Assembly (NCBI GenBank): GCA_029959085.1
Contig: JARWIR010000014.1
Coordinates: forward strand, 10,524,001-10,588,000
DNA: 64,000 bases
Direction: 5' to 3'
DNA from: Nemophila menziesii
Taxonomy: Eukaryota; Streptophyta; Magnoliopsida; Boraginales; Hydrophyllaceae
This document shows, one piece after another, positions 37,103 through 48,639 of this stretch. The position numbers and the translations under genes are program-made. The notes beneath the pieces are model-generated. The model was given only the letters and a program-made list of their open reading frames with translations, ran no database searches and was not told the origin of the DNA. Numbering within the stretch: the first letter of the stretch is position 1; the number at the start of each line of letters is the position of its first letter.

Positions 37103-38594
37103 TGATGTCTCCCTATTTGTGATATAATAATTTAGGTTTGAGACATTATTTAAGGTGTAATTTATTAATTAACTATAGATTTTTACTCGTATCTAGATAA
37201 CGTCTTATTTCTTGTCTTGATTTGATAATTTATTATTTTTAAAGCATATTTGGTTTAATTTGTGTGCTAATGTGAAACTCTTGATGTTTATGGAATATAA
37301 TTAGATTCCAAATCAATTCTAATAATATAAGGAAATAAGATACGAAAGGTATCAAGAGATAAAATGAAGTAGAGATAAAATAGGAAAGGAAAAGCTGCCT
37401 TGTAAATCTGAAATTCTGCAGTTGTGTCCATTAAAGTGAAGATAACTTCAAATCGGCTAGTAATTTAGATGGGATTTCAAATGTAAAGATAGATCTTTTT
37501 TCTAAGGCCGTTTCAATATAAAGTAGATGATAATCGACCCAATAACGAAGGAGATATGATCAAAACAGTGAGCAGTGTTTATCCTGTCCTATATTTTAGG
37601 AAACGAATTTGAGTTTGACTTGGACTCAAATTACTTTCCTTCAACTCAAGATTTCGACCTAGGGTCTTCTTAGCACCTATAAATACACCCTCTTATTATT
37701 TTAAACATATTCTTGCTCAATTATTAGTCCTTAGTTTCAAGAAATTATTCAAGAGAAGCAAGTTGACAGTATGTATCTTTATTTTAGTTTATTTCTTTCC
37801 AGCATGAACTAATTTTCCCTTAGCTTGGGTTTTGCATATGTATAATATTTGAATTATATTTTCTTCTATCTAAGTTTGTTTGGGGAGAACCTTTTTAAAT
37901 TGATTATAGCTTCTTAACCTTTATATTTGTTTTATGTGCTTTGATTTATTGACTGTAGTTGTTACTAGTGCACGAGTATAGAATACCCCATTAATAGTAG
38001 TTGGATGGTCACCCGGAAGGGGTGTCTAATTGTTGAAATACCACATAAACGTCTAGTATGCGGTAGTGATCTGGAAGGGCTTTCCTAACTAGATAGTTAT
38101 TAGGGTTTGATATTTAACCACCGATTATTGCGCATGGTCCCTTTTACCAAAGTCCCCTGAGATTGTTAGGTCGCCACCGAAGTCTACCCGGAAGGGGGTT
38201 AGGAGGAATATATAATCCTGACTACTTACTTTAAGAGCTTTAATCACCTTTATTAACTAGTTGAAGAAATAGAAGGATAAGTGCATACTAGCAAACTTAA
38301 GCTATATTTCTCATCTTATTCTTAAATGTTTTTATTAATTTCATTATCTTTAGTTTAATCATTATTCTCCTCAATTATTCCTATGTACTTTTCTTGTCTT
38401 TTAATTCATTAAGCCAATTCTTACTACACTTACTTGTAATACATTCAATATAACACTCTAAGTCCCTGAGAAGAATTTGAACTTATCATTAAACTTGCGT
38501 ACGACCTGTGATACTTGCAGTGAGTAACGTAATTGGTAGGGTGATTAATTGTTGCATTTTTATCTATTATTTTATCACACCATACCAGCCACCA
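37103..38594 (+). repeat. 5' LTR of element B
   Basis: 1492 bp, TGATGTCTCC to ACCA. It contains a clean TATAAATA at 37678-37685 followed by caccc, and the conserved ccggaaggggtgt / gcggtagtgatc block, both shared with elements C and D. Confidence 0.92.
37678..37685 (+). promoter_or_regulatory. TATA box of the element B LTR
   Basis: TATAAATA within cacctataaatacaccc, a context conserved at the same LTR position in elements C and D. It is preceded by the equally conserved ttcgacctagggtctt. Confidence 0.75.
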
Positions 38595-38600
38595 AGTTTT

Positions 38601-38618
38601 TGGCGCCACTGCCGAGGA
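38601..38618 (+). promoter_or_regulatory. Primer-binding site of element B
   Basis: TGGCGCCACTGCCGAGGA: the tRNA-Asp-type site with two changes relative to element A, consistent with decay. Confidence 0.82.
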
Positions 38619-38714
38619 CTTGTGTCTCGTTAGCGTGTGGGTTTAATTCCTAGTGTAGTAGTCTTTAGTTATTTTATTTCTTCAGGTCTATGCTTTATTT
38701 TTGTTTCTCTCAGG

Positions 38715-39172
38715 CTATGTTGTAGGTCTCGGTTTTGCAGCCTAGGCGGTCGACAGGGGCCTAGCGCTTAGGCAGGATTACACGGGGCTTAGAAGGAATT
38801 ATACGTTTTGACCCCTCTGTGTAATTTTGTATATTTAGTAATATATATGTAGTTATTATAGCAATTTTCAACTGTTTAAGTCATTAAATTCATCTAACAA
38901 CACTATAGTAAATATAAAAATACTAAAAATTGAGTTATAATATCAGTCAAAGAATTATCGAGAATAAGAAGAATAACAAGAAGACCTATTCGGGCATGTT
39001 TTGCCATTAATCGGTGCCTAGGCGGTCATTTTTCGCCATTAATCCGCGCCTAGACTAGTTAGGCGCCTATTCCACGACGACTAAGGCGCTAGGCAAAAAC
39101 GCCTAGAATTTTAACTAGGCGTAAGCGGTTGAGGGGGGAGTTGACGCCTAGGCGGGGAGATCTACAACATAG
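38715..39172 (+). mobile_element. hAT-like MITE of the GCCTAGGCG-rich family, copy 2
   Basis: 458 bp with terminal inverted repeats CTATGTTGTAGGTCT and AGATCTACAACATAG, flanked by a perfect 8-bp duplication CTCTCAGG (38707-38714 and 39173-39180). The subterminal zones are dense in GCCTAGGCG-type palindromes; the middle is AT-rich. It lies between primer site and gag start of element B, so it landed after B did. The copy at 11645-12075 is the same family in inverse orientation. Confidence 0.92.
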
Positions 39173-39189
39173 CTCTCAGGTTCTAGTGT

Positions 39190-40994
39190 ATGCTCGAGAT
39201 TATTGAATGTACATTCACGGCTTACAAAAAACGCTTAAGAGAAGAGAGAGAACAAAGAAAAGACATGTCTATTCAAGAAGAGATTCCAATTTCATCTGAG
39301 GATAATCTTAATATTAACAATAATCAACGTCAAATACCGATTCCTCAGGTATCACCTATTCCTCAAGCACTACCACTAGGAGATAACGAAAACATTCAAC
39401 GTCAAGAACAAGATCTCTCAGGCTTGGAAGCACCTTTTTTAGTTCAACCATCCGGTTATCGTCCTCCAGTGATCCAGAATATTATATTTAGACCCGATCC
39501 GGGTATGCTCAGTCAATTTTCAAGTTATGGACACTCTAATGGTGCAGCAATTCAAGATCCAGTAAGAGCGGTTCAAAAGTTTATCCAGATTTGTGATGCC
39601 TATATTACTCCTGGCATTACAGGCGAGCAACTATATTGTCATATATTTTCGTTCTTCTTGACCGGAAGTCCTGGTGATTGGCTAGACAGACAACCACCAA
39701 ACATAATTAACACTTGGGATGAACTACAAGCCGCATTATTCAACCGTTTTTATCCAAAGAGTATGTGATTAAAAGATCAGATGGAGCTTGCTAGTTCGCC
39801 AAGATAATGATGAAGAAGTAGGAGACGCATGGACAGTGTTTCAAAAAATTAGCAAGCTGTCCACTCCACGGTTACATCCCATCTTTACAGTTAGCTATGT
39901 TTTTTTAAGGTATTAATGCAGAAAGTAGATTGAGGGTAGATAATCTTGGAAGAGGAGGATTTGTGTCCATGGATCCTACAAAAGATGTAGAAGGTATGGA
40001 ACGTATTATAGAAATAGAATTGAGTTGGACAATGTCGCGAGCTCCTATTACAAATACCAAAGGCACGCTTCGATTAAGTACAGGATCTGCTTAATCAGCT
40101 AAGTTAACCGCATTACAGAATTAAGTCAAAGAGATAAAGCTTGAGATGCAACAAAAACGTCAAAACTTAGCTGCAACAAATATAGAGCAAGAGGCATAAG
40201 GTTGTCCATAGTGTGAGGTACCAAATCATATATGGGAAGAGTGTGAAGGAAATCTAGCAGCTGTTTACTTCATATCAAATCGAGGGAATTACCAATTAGG
40301 TAGTAGAAATCTTTCAGGTATGCAATATTCAAAACCTCAGGGGGCCTCAAATCAAGGTAGTTATCAACTTCGTCCCTTGAACATTACTTACCAACCAAGA
40401 GGTCAAGGTCCTTATTAAGGAAATCAGAATTTTAACAGACCAGCTCCTCCATAACAACCAACCAATGATGCTTATACCGATACTCTAGCTTTGAAGGCTT
40501 TACCACAACATCCTCAAGAAGGAGTAGTGTTAGAGAAGAGATTACAAACTTTTATGGATCTGGTTACGAAAAAAAAAATCAATCATATAATGAGATTTTT
40601 GGAGAACAAGAGGCCACATTTTAGATCTTGGGCACACAAGTAGACCAATTGAAGAAAGTTTTAACTAATATTGTGGAAGCAAGAGATTTGAAGGCCATTG
40701 AAGGAGGTGATGCCAATGTTGGGCTCGAAGCTTGTAAGGCAATTTGCCTTGAAATACAAAAGAAACAGGAAGTACCACATGCTGCAGAAATTTCCGTGGA
40801 AGTTCCAGAAATTGAAGAAGAACCAACCAAGTCTAGCCCTGAAGACTCTGACTTTTCCGAGGATCTTGATTCTTTCGAAGAATCTAAATTTGTAGATCTT
40901 CTCAAGGATACGCAAGAAGAGATTAAATCGGTTATTGAGCTACAAGCTACCAGTGCTAAAGAGAAAGAAGCCTCAAAAGAGCAGAAAGTATAAG
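39190..40994 (+). pseudogene. gag and linker of element B
   Basis: 39190-39768 encodes the gag domain (RPDPGMLSQFSSYGHSNG, DPVRAVQKFIQICDAYITPG, TWDELQAALFNRFYPKSM). A stop and frameshift follow at about 39768-39800. The zinc knuckle near 40200-40250 keeps C-x2-C-x4-H-x4-C but with a stop at its second x position. The 40628-40993 frame is the Glu-rich linker (EGGDANVGLEACKAICLE, EEEPTKSSPEDSD) found again in element C. Element C cuts in at 41000. Confidence 0.82.
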
Positions 40995-40999
40995 TTGCA
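40995..40999. repeat. Left target-site duplication of element C
   Basis: TTGCA directly before the LTR end of element C; identical to 63318-63322 on the other side, 22 kb away. Confidence 0.9.
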
Positions 41000-42527
41000 T
41001 GGTGTCGCCTAGGGTGTGATAAAAATACGATAAATAAATAAGGAAAATAATGCACTAATCACCTTAGACTTAACACGGTATTGTAAGTATTATAGGACGT
41101 ATGCAAGTTTTAATGATAAGAAGATTCGTTCCTCAGAGACTTAAATGTGTTAGCAGATGGGTAAATAAATAAGCGTAGCAATTGATAATTAAAAGATAAG
41201 AAAATAAATATGATTGAAGAGGAATAATGATTAAACTAATTAAACTAAAGACGATAAAATAAAATATTAAATAATATAGATGAGAGAATATTGCTTAGGT
41301 TTTGTTCGTATGCACTAATCCTTCTATTTCTTATATTAGTTAATAAGGGTGATAATAGCTCTTAGATAAGTAGTCAGGATTCAAAATTCCTTCCTACCCC
41401 CGTTAGGGTGGACTAGGGTAGCGACCTCACAATCACGAGGTGACTTAAATAGGGTGCTCCTACACCACTACGTTCCTAAATGAGACTGGCCTTCTAATGC
41501 TGATCGGTGATTAAATTATACCCTAATGACTATCTAGTTAGGCAAGCCCTTCCGGATCACTATCGCACACTAGACGCTTATGTGGTGTTTCAATAATTAG
41601 ACACCCCTTCCGGGTGACCATCTAACTACTATTATCACATCCCTAAATTGATAAGGTTTAAGACAGACAATAAATTAAAGCACATGAAACAAATATATGG
41701 TTAAGTAGCTAGAATCAATTTAAAATAATTCTCCCAAAAAAACATAGATAAAAGAAAATAGAATTTATAGATCATACATATGCAAAACCCAAGCTATGGG
41801 AAAATTAGTTCATACTAAAAAGAAATAAACTAAAATAACGATACATACTGTCAACTTGCTCTCTTTGAATGACTCTAATGATGAATAAAACTTAAGGACT
41901 GATTGCAGGAGGCAAGGACATGTTTACAAAGGTTAAAGTGTGTATTTATAGGGGTATAGGAAGCCCTAACACATTTTCTTGGAGTGGGAGACAAGTAATT
42001 GGACTTCTAGTCCAACTCTAATTCGTAACCCTAAAATATAGAAAAGGTAATAATCTACATCTGTTTTGTTTTGGCCATAATTTCTTCAATATTGCCCCGA
42101 TTGACGCGCTATTTATATCGAAATTGATTGTCTCGGAAAGCTCTACAACTTTGGTTCAGACCATTCTTCTAAATTCCCAGCCAATATTGAGTTATGATCA
42201 CTTTAATGGACGTAGTTGGTGAAATTCTGATTTACTTGACAACTTTATCTTTCCATACTTATCTTTTCTTTCCTTTATCTCCAATTTCCATCATAATCTT
42301 CTTTCCTTGATCTCTTGGAATTGGTTTGGCATCTAATTAATTACTATATATCTTTAAAGCTTCACACTAAATAAATAAATTAATGCTCTAAAAATAATAA
42401 ATCAATAAATCAAGACAAGAAATAAGCAAATATAATAATACATATGAAAATCGACTAGAAGACTTCCTAAAACACCAAAAATGATGTCTCCGACTAAGAT
42501 GAAATCATCATAAATAGGAAAACATCA
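41000..42527 (-). repeat. 3' LTR of element C
   Basis: 1528 bp. On the minus strand it starts TGATGTTTTCC and ends ...GGCGACACCA. A CTATAAATACA box is visible on the minus strand near 41948. It is very similar to the 5' LTR at 61819-63317, with scattered substitutions throughout. Confidence 0.92.
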
Positions 42528-44042
42528 AGACCCACAACTAAAAGTTGTATCGTCCCAATACAATAAAGATAAGAACAAAGGGAAGTCTCTAAATACACAC
42601 CCAAGTCAATTAAGCACAGTGGGAAAGAAGATAGCATAATATATAGAATAGACATAAAGCAACTACTCAGAAAATTTCATGTAATAATATTTACAAACTA
42701 CATACCTGCATACTTTTCATATCCACAATCAACACGACTTAAAGTCAAGATTAGATTAGCTTCGCAATGTAAGAAGGAAAGGATCTTTACTCAGTTCAAC
42801 AAGGAGGCTATAGATTGTTCATCGAGCTTCACTAGTATCCAAAGATCCACTTAACTACTCTCTATTGGCTCAATCACTTCTATATGACATAGCAAAGAAT
42901 CATAAGGTCTTTAAGGTTGTAATGTTGGCTTAGGGACGGTAGGATACGTATATTTGGATAATTTAGATTGAGCTTTTGGATCTCTCCTCACTAGCCATCA
43001 ACGAATCGCCCTAGAGCTTGAGTTACTCTTATAAATCATTTCTCACTCAACCCGATGATTTTCTTGATGCACAAATTTAGCATCCCCAATAACCCAATTA
43101 AAGCATAAGATGTTCACATAAAAATTCCACTTTGCCGGTCCAAATATATTATTTTCTTATCAATTTTTTTCTTTTGTATAACTATGACTCTCTTTTTGAT
43201 GTTGAGATATCATGCTATTTTTTCATATATAATTTTTTCTTTTATTTTCATGCTTTTCAGCTATCTTTCCATTTACTCTTACCCCGACAAAGGGTTACAA
43301 TATAATAAACCTGTGATTCATCATCAATATATAGCACAAAGCACAATTAATAAGCTCCAAAGATCCCAACCCAATAACCATTTCCATAATGGTGGACCCA
43401 CCACCCCAAACTCAAGCTCTAAAACAATTGTCTATGCATCGCGATTCAAGTGCGGGTCATATGGAAAAGTCCTAAAATCTAAAGGTATATGGCTTATAAC
43501 GTGGTTAATAAAAAGGATTTAGAGAGTCTAGATGGGGCTGAGAAGGATATAATAATATAATTTTGGGCAGCAAGCTAAAAGGAAACAAGGGGCTTAGGAA
43601 AGAACCGCCTTAATCACTTTCTAAACTATGCAATTTCGTCATTCTCTTTCCTTTAGCACGTTCTTTAAATGGTTTATCATCTAGCTTGGATCTCACGACC
43701 TACACACCACTTATGGCTCCCTGAGATCGAACATACTTTCTATCGCATTGCTAGCTAATCTATTCTTTACTATCAATGTGTGTTTTCCTGCAAATACTAA
43801 AAGCATACAAAATAAAGCAGCTCCTAAACATACTACTTTCTATCATTAACTTACTGAGCTTATGCTTTCAAGCTATTGAACACACTCTACATCTAATTCC
43901 CATGTATCAAGAATTTCAATTTTTACCTAAAAACAAAAAAATCACATAAAAATGGAGATGAGAGACAACGAATCCCCACACCCCAACTAAAAAATGAGAC
44001 GTGTCCCCACGACTCGTAAAAGACTCGAAACAGAAATTAAAA
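42528..44042 (-). other. 3' internal tail of element C, non-coding
   Basis: Lies between the post-pol ORF and the 3' LTR. It contains a G-rich purine tract on the minus strand (rc of ggacccaccaccccaaact near 43392) and, next to the LTR, ttgtgggtct, comparable with the tttggggtct that precedes the element D LTR and serves as candidate polypurine tract. The gagtcgtggggacac hairpin relative is at about 43999-44020. Open frames here are short and not conserved. Confidence 0.6.
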
Positions 44043-45120
44043 TTAGCAGATAAAGCATATACAGAAATGATAAGGAAGAAAGAGAACATACTCTCGAGGA
44101 TATTGCCTCGCATTATCAACATCCAAGATAGAATTTAATGGATCTTTCTTAAATTGCTCAAGGAGTGTCATGATGTGCACTTGATTAGCTTTGATTGGTG
44201 CCACCTCTTCGGCTAAGGAAGTTTGAGTTGCTTCGACTTTATTTAATCGCTCCTCCATCTTCTCTTGCCAAACACGATCCTTTTCTTCCTTTGAAAGTTG
44301 CGTAACTCCCGTTACTCTCAAAATTGTCTTGATCCAGTTGTTGTCAATATTGTTCATCATATTATAAATTAGCTTCCCCTCTTTACCCGGAATCAAACTT
44401 GCTTTCCGAACAAGGAACGTGTTCATAGTAGGAAATTTCAAACTAAATAACAAAGTAGGAGAGACCGAGAACCACATCACCTCCTCAAAGATCACTTGTG
44501 CCACATCCACTTCTTCTCCCTTTAAAATACAATTCAACAAGATTGCGTTCTTCTTAGTTAACTCCGAGGTTCTCAGGTTTCCAAAGATATTTGTTGTAAG
44601 GAAATGGTGCCATACTTTTGTATCTGCTTGGAGATATTTGTAAGGCTAACGTGCCTTCAATTCTCCCTTATTTGCTTGCACTTTCTCCTTATCTACTACA
44701 TGCTCAAAAATTAGATTCCAATCGAAAGTCTTGATATTTTCCACCGCTTCTCTATACTTACATGGTCCAACCAATTTCTTAAACCGGAAGTGGTTTTAAA
44801 TCTCTTCAACTGCGAAAGAAACTAACTTGCCACTTACTGGAACACACCATTACTATCTCGGCTAAAGAGGCCTAAATAGAAATCGGAAACTAACTCTCTA
44901 CATAAATTCGATCTTCACAACGTGAATGTATACCAACCCAATCTATCACCCATATCTACGATTCTCTTGTATTCACCTTCTTCAACTTCTTCTTCAAATA
45001 CTCTCTCATAAGCCAAAGGAAGTTCGGTTAAGTGTTTCTCTACTGAAGCTAACATGGCCTTGGAAGCTTCGTTGATCTTGGACACATGATTCTCGATTTG
45101 TAAAGGTTGTGGTATCTTCC
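44043..45120 (-). pseudogene. Post-pol ORF of element C (Athila additional ORF)
   Basis: Minus strand, downstream of where pol would be. 44640-44043 reads DTKVWHHFLTTNIFGNLRTS, LTKKNAILLNCILKGEEVDV, then LKFPTMNTFLVRKASLIPG, the pattern of the plant transposon protein domain found in post-pol ORFs of Athila elements, followed by a coiled-coil-like segment (KMEERLNKVEATQTSLAEEV). Upstream frames (45345-45121) are Ser/Lys-rich. Stops interrupt it. It occupies the position sometimes called env-like in this lineage; I see no evidence of an envelope protein. Confidence 0.6.
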
Positions 45121-45422
45121 TTATAAAGTTGAAACCTTTTTGCCTTTTGAGTTTACCACAACTAGCTTTCCTTTACTTTCTGAACTTGCTTTACCTTTCA
45201 AATTGGAACTTGAACTTTGCTCAATCAATTTATTCTCACTAGAACCCAATACCCTACTTTTATTCTTCTTCACCTTCCTGACAGTAGATAATATTTCTGT
45301 TCCTTTTGTCATCTCAATTGACCTCCAACTCAAAGCTTTAACCACTCTTGAAATTTGAAACTCTTGATTATAGGTTGTACAAGCTTTATTTGGGTTAGGA
45401 AAGGTGTTATGAAAATGATTCT

Positions 45423-46110
45423 CTATATGGGTAGGATGAATTCTTCTTTGATTGGTATGGATTTAAGAAATTGTTGGATGAATTTTGAAATATTAGGCTT
45501 TTGATTCTTGGATTCAAGGTGATTTGATATGATTTGGGTGGTTGAATCTTCTCTATAATAATGTCGGGAAAGGACTGGATGTGTTTCTATGGTGATTGGG
45601 TAGTGTTTTGATGTTTGGTGAAGGTCCGATGAAGCTTTAATAGAGTTAGGAGAGATCTGGGAAAGAAAGAGAGGCTTAAAGATTGATAAATTCATGTAAA
45701 AACTAACCTCTTCTTTAAATCCCATCTTATAACCCTTCAAAACTAGATATGTCGGCGCTGTGCGGTGCACCGGACGTGGGGTGCGGTGTACCGGACCTAA
45801 GGGTTTAAAAACCGTATTCGCGAGTTGTCGATACGGTTTTGGATAGCTGGTCTTATACCTCTCGTAATTGTACCATATTGGAAAACTTTCGCCACAGTTT
45901 TTGATGGTGCGGTACACCGGAAGGTTGGTGTAGTGCACCAGACCTATCTGCTGTTCATAACATATTCATGCTGCACGATACGGTTTTTGTCTCTTCTTCT
46001 CGGCAATACATACTGTAGCGAAAAACCGTTGCCACGGTTTTAGACATGCGGTGTACTGCAGGTGCGCCGAATTTTCGTTTTTCTTTTCCTAACTTGATTT
46101 CTTAAGTACC
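45423..46110 (-). other. Post-pol leader of element C with cggt/accg repeats
   Basis: Repeats of the type gcggtgcaccgg, gcggtgtaccgg, gcggtacaccgg and ccgt-gccacggtttt are spread over 45750-46070. Element D has a similar but more GC-rich island at the same post-pol place (54307-54665). The 171-codon minus frame (45938-45423) reads through these repeats; its coding status is doubtful. Confidence 0.55.
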
Positions 46111-46487
46111 TGAACATAAAAAACACTCATACCTTTCTCAATATTGCAATATCAACAAAAAATAACTAACTTAAACAAAATTTAAAGACACAAAAACATA
46201 AAAATTTACGGGTTGTCTCCCGTACAACACTTTTATTTAACGTCTTTTAAAGTTAGACGCGTTACCTCTATCAAGATTTGCAAATATAGCTTCCTCAGCA
46301 ACGAGCAAGTCTATGAACGTCTACTAATCTCCGTTGATGCCCCCTGGGCCTGATCTCTATAACCTTAGCTGAAACAACTTCAGTGATTACAAATGGTCCC
46401 ATCCACAAGTCTATGTGACTTCGTGGCCTATTCTCTGTTTTGTGGGATTTCCATACAACTTCATGGCGACCCCAAACTCAATCTTTG
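46111..46487 (-). repeat. Segment A: element C sequence duplicated on the far side of element D
   Basis: 377 bp, identical as far as I can see to 58742-59118. On the minus strand it encodes an integrase-end-like LWMGPFVITEVVSAKVIEI and then a gacgttaaataaaagtgttgta run like that found just after pol in element D (gacgttaaacaaaag, 54135-54149). So it is the pol C-terminus and post-pol junction of element C. Confidence 0.9.
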
Positions 46488-46728
46488 TGAGATAAGTATT
46501 AAGCGTATCCTTCTAGCATTGTGAAATTAATTTTGGATTGATATTGTTTTGTATTTGATTTTGCATGATAAGTGTAGGTGTATATTAATTTCTAGGTTAG
46601 ACTATATGAGAGTTGTTTTAAGCTTTGCTTTGGGATTATTTACTAGATTCTACCTTCTACATTCACCTAAAAGATCCTTTGTTTTTATTTTACTTTGTCG
46701 GGACGACAAAGGTTTGCGTTTGGGGTCT
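46488..46728 (+). repeat. Element D internal tail, left extra copy
   Basis: Identical in register to 56724-56964, which lies at its normal place before the 3' LTR. It ends with gtttggggtct, the candidate polypurine tract for plus-strand priming, directly against the LTR. Its presence to the left of the left LTR is what shows that this is not an ordinary 5' end. Confidence 0.88.
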
Positions 46729-48492
46729 TGATGTCTCCCGATTTGTTCTAATTATTAGCCCCTTGGAGACATCCTTTTAGGTGAATAAATGACTTGTTTG
46801 ATAGACTTTTAGGCTAAATTGATCATATTGCACTTTCTCCCCTTGGAAATTAACTATTTGCAGAATCTGAGCTTTTGTGCGTAAATTTGACTATTTTTAA
46901 TGCAAAGTTAATTGGTTCTTGAAATCTCATGAAAGACCAATCCAAGGAGAAAAAGTGAGAATAAAGTCTTAGTGTATTTTAGAGTGTTAGGTAATGATTT
47001 TAAGTCGAGTTTCTATTTTTAGAGTACACTTTCCTATTTCGATTTCTTGATTTATTGATTTATTCTTTTTAAGCATATGCGGTTTAATTATTTATTTAAT
47101 GTGAAGCTTTAAGAGATAAATGGTAATTACTTAGAGGCCAAGTCAAGATAAATATGAAAGGAAAGAAGATTTACATGGAAATAAGAAGATTTAGGAAAGA
47201 TTTATTCAAAGGAGGAAAAGATAAAGCTGCCTTTTGAAATCTGAAACCCAGCCACGTTTTAGGAATTAAATCATAATAAAAGATTGGCATGGATTCTGGA
47301 CGAGTGGTCTGCACCAATAGAAAGAGCTTTCCAAGACAAGCAGTTTCATATATTAGAACTTCTCAAACGGATAAGTATTGAAAAAGATATGACCAAATCA
47401 AATCAGCAAAATCTTACCTTCTAAGAGCTACGAATTTGAGAGTCTTTGACTTGTCTTCCACTCCAAGCAAAATTCGACCTAGGGTCTTCCAACACCTATA
47501 AATACACCCCTTAACCTCCTACTTTCACACACTTCAGAGAAATATACAAGAGGCTTAAGGTTTTCAAGTCAGAGCACGAAGGAGAGAAGAAGCTAGAAGC
47601 TGGAGGAATCCTGTTCTTCCAACCATAGTCATTCTACCCTTTAGGTTTTTCATTTATCTTTTGTATTTGAACATGAATTCCTTTTATTTAATGTTAGTCT
47701 TTAATTCCATTATGAGCTAAATTTCTTTATACTTGAGAATCGCATAAAAGGGATGAACCTTAATTAATGTTTTCTATGTTTTGAATTTGGGATTGTTTAG
47801 ATTTAAATTGAATTGAGTTTTAGGTATTGGTTATTACTTTGTTTTCATTACTAATTCTTTTAGGAACAACTAGAATTAGCTTTTAGTATTTGGGCTATTC
47901 CATATAGTGGCGTATGGATCATCCGACAGGGGGGTTTGAATACAGATCTAGGTAATACCCGTGTAATGTCCGTTATTGACCGACAGGCTTAACTAGTTAC
48001 ATAGCCAAAGAGGTAAAATCATATCATCTGAAAAACCATATTCGACCATACAGGTGTTTATGATACTTTAGGATATCTTCTAAGTCCACCCGACAGGGGG
48101 CTAGGAGATATTAGAGTCCCGACTAATATTATAATTCCAATTCTACCCTTAAACATAGCATAGATTACATTGATTAAGTGGATTCCTTTGCGAGGATCAA
48201 GTATATCTCTCTTTTCTGAAGTTAGTCGTTTATTTGCTTTATTTACTTTCTGTTTATTTAATTTAGTCTTTATTTTATTTGCATCTTTTAAATTTACAAA
48301 AATCAAACAAAAATTCTATCTTTTATTTTTCTGTTTAGCAATTATTCCTACTACTTGATTGATATTTGGGTTGAACCTAATCCGTCCCTGAGAACGAACT
48401 TGATTATCATATATTACTTGGGACAACCGTACACTTGCGGTTAAGTGGTTCCTTTATTTGCACTTAATTTTATAACACCCCAGGACCCACCA
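46729..48492 (+). repeat. Left LTR of element D
   Basis: 1764 bp, TGATGTCTCCCG to ACCCACCA. TATAAATA at 47497-47504 in the same context as in element B, followed about 30 bp later by the likely transcription start. Conserved ccgacagggggg / ccgacaggctt / ccgacagggggctagg segments replace the ggaaggggtg block of elements A-C, so D belongs to a distinct subfamily. Confidence 0.93.
47497..47504 (+). promoter_or_regulatory. TATA box in the left LTR of element D
   Basis: TATAAATA in acacctataaatacacccc; the right LTR has the same box at 57733-57740. It is preceded by the family motif ttcgacctagggtcttcc. Confidence 0.78.
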
Positions 48493-48498
48493 AGTTTT

Positions 48499-48517
48499 TG
48501 GCGCCGCTGCCGGGGAC
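48499..48517 (+). promoter_or_regulatory. Primer-binding site of element D (tRNA-Asp type)
   Basis: TGGCGCCGCTGCCGGGGAC, 6 bp after the LTR end. The right copy of the element stops after TGGCGCC, 7 nt into this site. Confidence 0.88.
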
Positions 48518-48639
48518 GGTATCGTGTGACCCCGGTGTTAATCTTTAGTAGTTTAATTGTTAGTTTAGTTTTAGTTTTATTTTTTAGTTTTACGCTTTGG
48601 GTTGTTTTTCTTTCTCAGGTTTACAGGTTTTGGTTTATG

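Noticed and set aside
43184..43522. 112-codon frame in the tail of element C
   Set aside because: It is on the strand opposite to the element and has no counterpart in element D; treated as a shadow.
44043..45938. Envelope gene in the post-pol position of element C
   Set aside because: No signal peptide, fusion peptide or convincing transmembrane anchor; the readable part matches the plant transposon protein-type additional ORF instead.
46488..46500. TGAGATAAG as the true left LTR terminus of element D (it starts with TG and is the edge of the repeat)
   Set aside because: The LTRs of A, B and C and both inner LTR copies of D start at TGATGTCT; in D this is preceded by a polypurine-like gtttggggtct. 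The right repeat ends inside the primer site, not at an ACCA terminus, so the repeat edges are breakpoints, not LTR ends.
46549..46731. Conserved small gene (60 codons), repeated at 56785-56967
   Set aside because: The two copies are just the duplicated internal tail of element D; near-identity reflects the recent duplication, not selection.
48058..48306. 82-codon minus frame present at both 48058 and 58294
   Set aside because: It lies inside both LTRs of element D; LTR identity explains it and no domain is seen.
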